This document shows positions 63,001 through 64,000 of a stretch of 64,000 nucleotides of DNA, piece after piece. Below the pieces are notes generated by a model, which saw only the letters and a program-made list of their open reading frames with translations, was not told the origin of the DNA and did no database searches. This DNA is from Tritrichomonas musculus (taxonomy: Eukaryota > Parabasalia > Tritrichomonadida > Tritrichomonadidae), in NCBI GenBank assembly GCA_039105265.1, contig JAPFFF010000007.1, positions 1,426,001 to 1,490,000 on the forward strand, written 5' to 3'. Positions within the stretch are counted from its first letter, which is position 1. Every line of letters starts with the position of its first letter. Position numbers and translations under genes: made by a program.

Positions 63001-64000
63001 AAGAACAAGATTAATTGAAAATTATGTAAATGGTGATAATTTGAGAAATGAACAGAAAGGTGAAGAATTACAAAATATTAAAGAGGAATCACAAGATTAT
63101 TTAGATCATCATAACGAACAAGCAATAACTCAAAGAATTCGACAATTGTATGATAATAATGGTATTGTATCAACAGACGAAGAAATTAGAACAAAATATG
63201 CAGAATATCTATCAAGTCAAAATAAAGACAGTTATTTATCTGAGTTAGGTAGAGAATTACTGCAAAGGCGAAATTCAGCAGTTACAAATTGGATTCAGAG
63301 ATTCAATAATGAAATTGGAACAAAGATTGAAAATATTAATTTTATTCATGGAATTGTATCAAGTGTTGAAAAAGTGAATCTAACCGCTGTCAAACAAAGT
63401 TTTATTAATCAAGTTCAATCAACTCCTCAAAATGGTGAAAATCTATTTAATGAACTGAAAAATGATATGGAAAGCCGAGAAGCAAATGCAAAAGATCAAC
63501 AAATAAATCATTATGGAAATCAAATTCATCGTTTAATATCAAATTCTGGTCGACCATTTACTGTTGAGGGAATTCGTGATACAGAGGTGAAACCGATTTT
63601 AGATATTGAAAATATTCAGGAGAGAGATAGAAAATTCAATGAATGGGTAAGAAATTGGGAAACAAAAGAACAATTAATTCAAACAAAAATTCAGAATTTG
63701 GAAAGAATTTATGTACAAAAATATCAATTCTTGAATAAAGAAATTGATTCAGCATCAATTCTTCAACATATATTGAACAAAGTGGCAACAACTTACAATC
63801 AAGATACAGTTTTATCAAATATCAATGAAAAAATAAATTCGAAGACAGAAACATTAAAAGCCCTGAAAGATCGTAAAGAATTATATAGTTTAGAGGATTC
63901 ATTTCGAGAAGCATACGGTCAAGAATATACACAGGCGAAATGGAATGATATTATTCGAGAACTTTCAAATCGCCCAATTAATCAACAAATTAACGCAATA
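60059..64000 (+). CDS. Giant helical protein, at least 1,314 codons, open at the window end
   Basis: The ATG at 60059 opens a frame with no stop to base 64000. It starts MTNQTLSISYEYQGISVTFK. Residues 1-600 look like an alpha-helical globular region (FQLGDLYIYSFSGKPYNPLY, LNIWYVIQDYIHDTTTPED). About 610-660 is charged low complexity (KTKKREKIWIEEAKAEEQEI). Beyond it the chain is rich in Asn, Gln, Glu, Arg and Lys helices. Few Cys, no signal peptide, no membrane segment, no catalytic motif seen. Codon use is coding-like throughout. Size and composition suit a structural or tape-measure-like protein, but this is inference. All minus-strand frames over it are shadows. Confidence 0.75.
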   Translation, partial: MTNQTLSISYEYQGISVTFKDQDAKKEFEFLIRICQEVEIDEPNIQTIHQYFTENPNTIEETNELILYTHLMIETLALKELHLGDTLGLTLDNVNAEYQQKRGDLMNSIKDIKKKKSAKFEELFIKFDRSHYLPVDPTDYDICLNYKETRELYELVQHAFHMDPGRKLDQAFDATFQLGDLYIYSFSGKPYNPLYMRFYKAFIQQSWGELNKQVLISLLNSDAIFEVCDALNSKISRTIIYENKGTNEQRQFRFLPKERMDIRADDYISLAGAEQDGAMYVLNNLKGILTVLQNLEKNHENVQTLFTVALIKYIHFENKNWFDPSVFSQYLNILLTDCEKFNVTNYNDLVYGDKWDETRNFILQKVLLWNNEQDQWTFKAQLRQKVIHSMARQKDIKDLCEKLLMEKLTLECTPISPDNVQDQMKMLEEIVDKKGVDIDDRYTTICTMLIQEIAEINPERGAALMKGSTDERNVALLHLNIWYVIQDYIHDTTTPEDTRIKNCVEQFRQYPYSSKAIENIMNSYNKNDKNQAYRRIIGETAYNLCLMKAYTGEIGLDKVIDLLPQMFSNLDKDIKQELQTFLSSKPNLDQDQTLFMIANDKLWETQVSMEELYANNPNIINMMHKQWIAEKTKKREKIWIEEAKAEEQEIQNEAENQEILEEGVQPIQLPEQELNQGSTDQERGNNDNQWERFLAQTRIEQRDTWQRYLQVLQDENPFFNKDNIEINQFMSIIDREFHNINMNSIKQPSEITAQLTKAYPEMYWIIMIEYMRAYLKWSLGTNDQITDQESVDELNGRGFTEQSERSVNQMRNEWNGQLNDLKGKLGKLWEIGSQHENLGPDKDSWINQMVYQEYPTKNALREFIDTKTFQNEFYHDFQEYGNKTYAEIRRVLGAFNFSEKYIQELAHQYWTNDDEFNDRNTRSRRDKMENKFNKEGGVKSQIQNEFRRWSTIKNNRMETITITIENLVRAERINQNDMNSERTRLIENYVNGDNLRNEQKGEELQNIKEESQDYLDHHNEQAITQRIRQLYDNNGIVSTDEEIRTKYAEYLSSQNKDSYLSELGRELLQRRNSAVTNWIQRFNNEIGTKIENINFIHGIVSSVEKVNLTAVKQSFINQVQSTPQNGENLFNELKNDMESREANAKDQQINHYGNQIHRLISNSGRPFTVEGIRDTEVKPILDIENIQERDRKFNEWVRNWETKEQLIQTKIQNLERIYVQKYQFLNKEIDSASILQHILNKVATTYNQDTVLSNINEKINSKTETLKALKDRKELYSLEDSFREAYGQEYTQAKWNDIIRELSNRPINQQINAI

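Larger units (their letters stand above)
58740..64000. mobile_element. Possible second virus-like element, left part only (tentative)
   Basis: A GC-rich non-coding border is followed by three closely spaced genes with no recognised host function, one of them giant. The ATG at 60059 has the same T-rich lead (TTATTTATTTGTTTAAAAA) as the Polinton genes at 437-1125. Helical, Gln/Asn/Glu-rich proteins of this kind occur in virus-like elements. No hallmark gene (ATPase, polymerase, integrase, capsid) is in view, so a host multigene locus remains possible. Confidence 0.3.

Overview
The window looks like nuclear DNA from a parabasalid flagellate (a trichomonad, perhaps of the Tritrichomonas lineage). 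Four things point there. The sequence is extremely AT-rich. Genes are single open frames with no visible introns. Many genes stop in TAAA, the trichomonad polyadenylation signal that overlaps the stop. Several starts have a TCAYTW-like initiator a few bases upstream. The mobile DNA (Polinton/Maverick, MULE, hAT-like, PIF-like and Tc1/mariner-like elements) also fits. I cannot name the species.

Layout. (1) 1-3716: one end of a Polinton/Maverick-like element with eight tightly packed genes, including an A32-type packaging ATPase and a 43-residue membrane protein. Its inferred end lies inside a decayed P-element/THAP9-like transposase gene (3717-6359). (2) 6465-6912: a 16-bp minisatellite. (3) 8467-18841: the host gene island. 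It holds a small basic protein, a zf-C3Hc3H (KANSL2/INO80D-like) protein, a TMEM17/216-like four-pass membrane protein, a small type I surface protein, a beta-propeller-like protein, an axonemal inner-arm dynein light chain (DNALI1/p28) and a class I phosphatidylinositol transfer protein. A degenerate ~410-bp tandem repeat (12590-14262) sits in the middle. (4) About 19-53 kb: a transposon graveyard in which insertions lie inside insertions. Six have target-site duplications readable by eye. They include a complete MULE with 120-bp GC-rich terminal iterations, two 1.36-kb sister elements that serve as each other's empty sites, and a P-like transposase gene whose N-terminus resembles a homeodomain. 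(5) 53857-58260: a 1,467-residue surface protein with thioredoxin-fold, CAP/SCP, Ser/Thr stalk and transmembrane parts. (6) 58922-64000: a divergent gene pair followed by an uninterrupted frame of at least 1,314 codons that runs off the window. Its start context resembles that of the Polinton genes at the left edge.

The host island serves cilium/axoneme, lipid transfer and chromatin functions and shows no operon logic. The rest is dominated by mobile elements and their relics. The insertion order around 20-33 kb can be reconstructed directly from nesting and target-site duplications.
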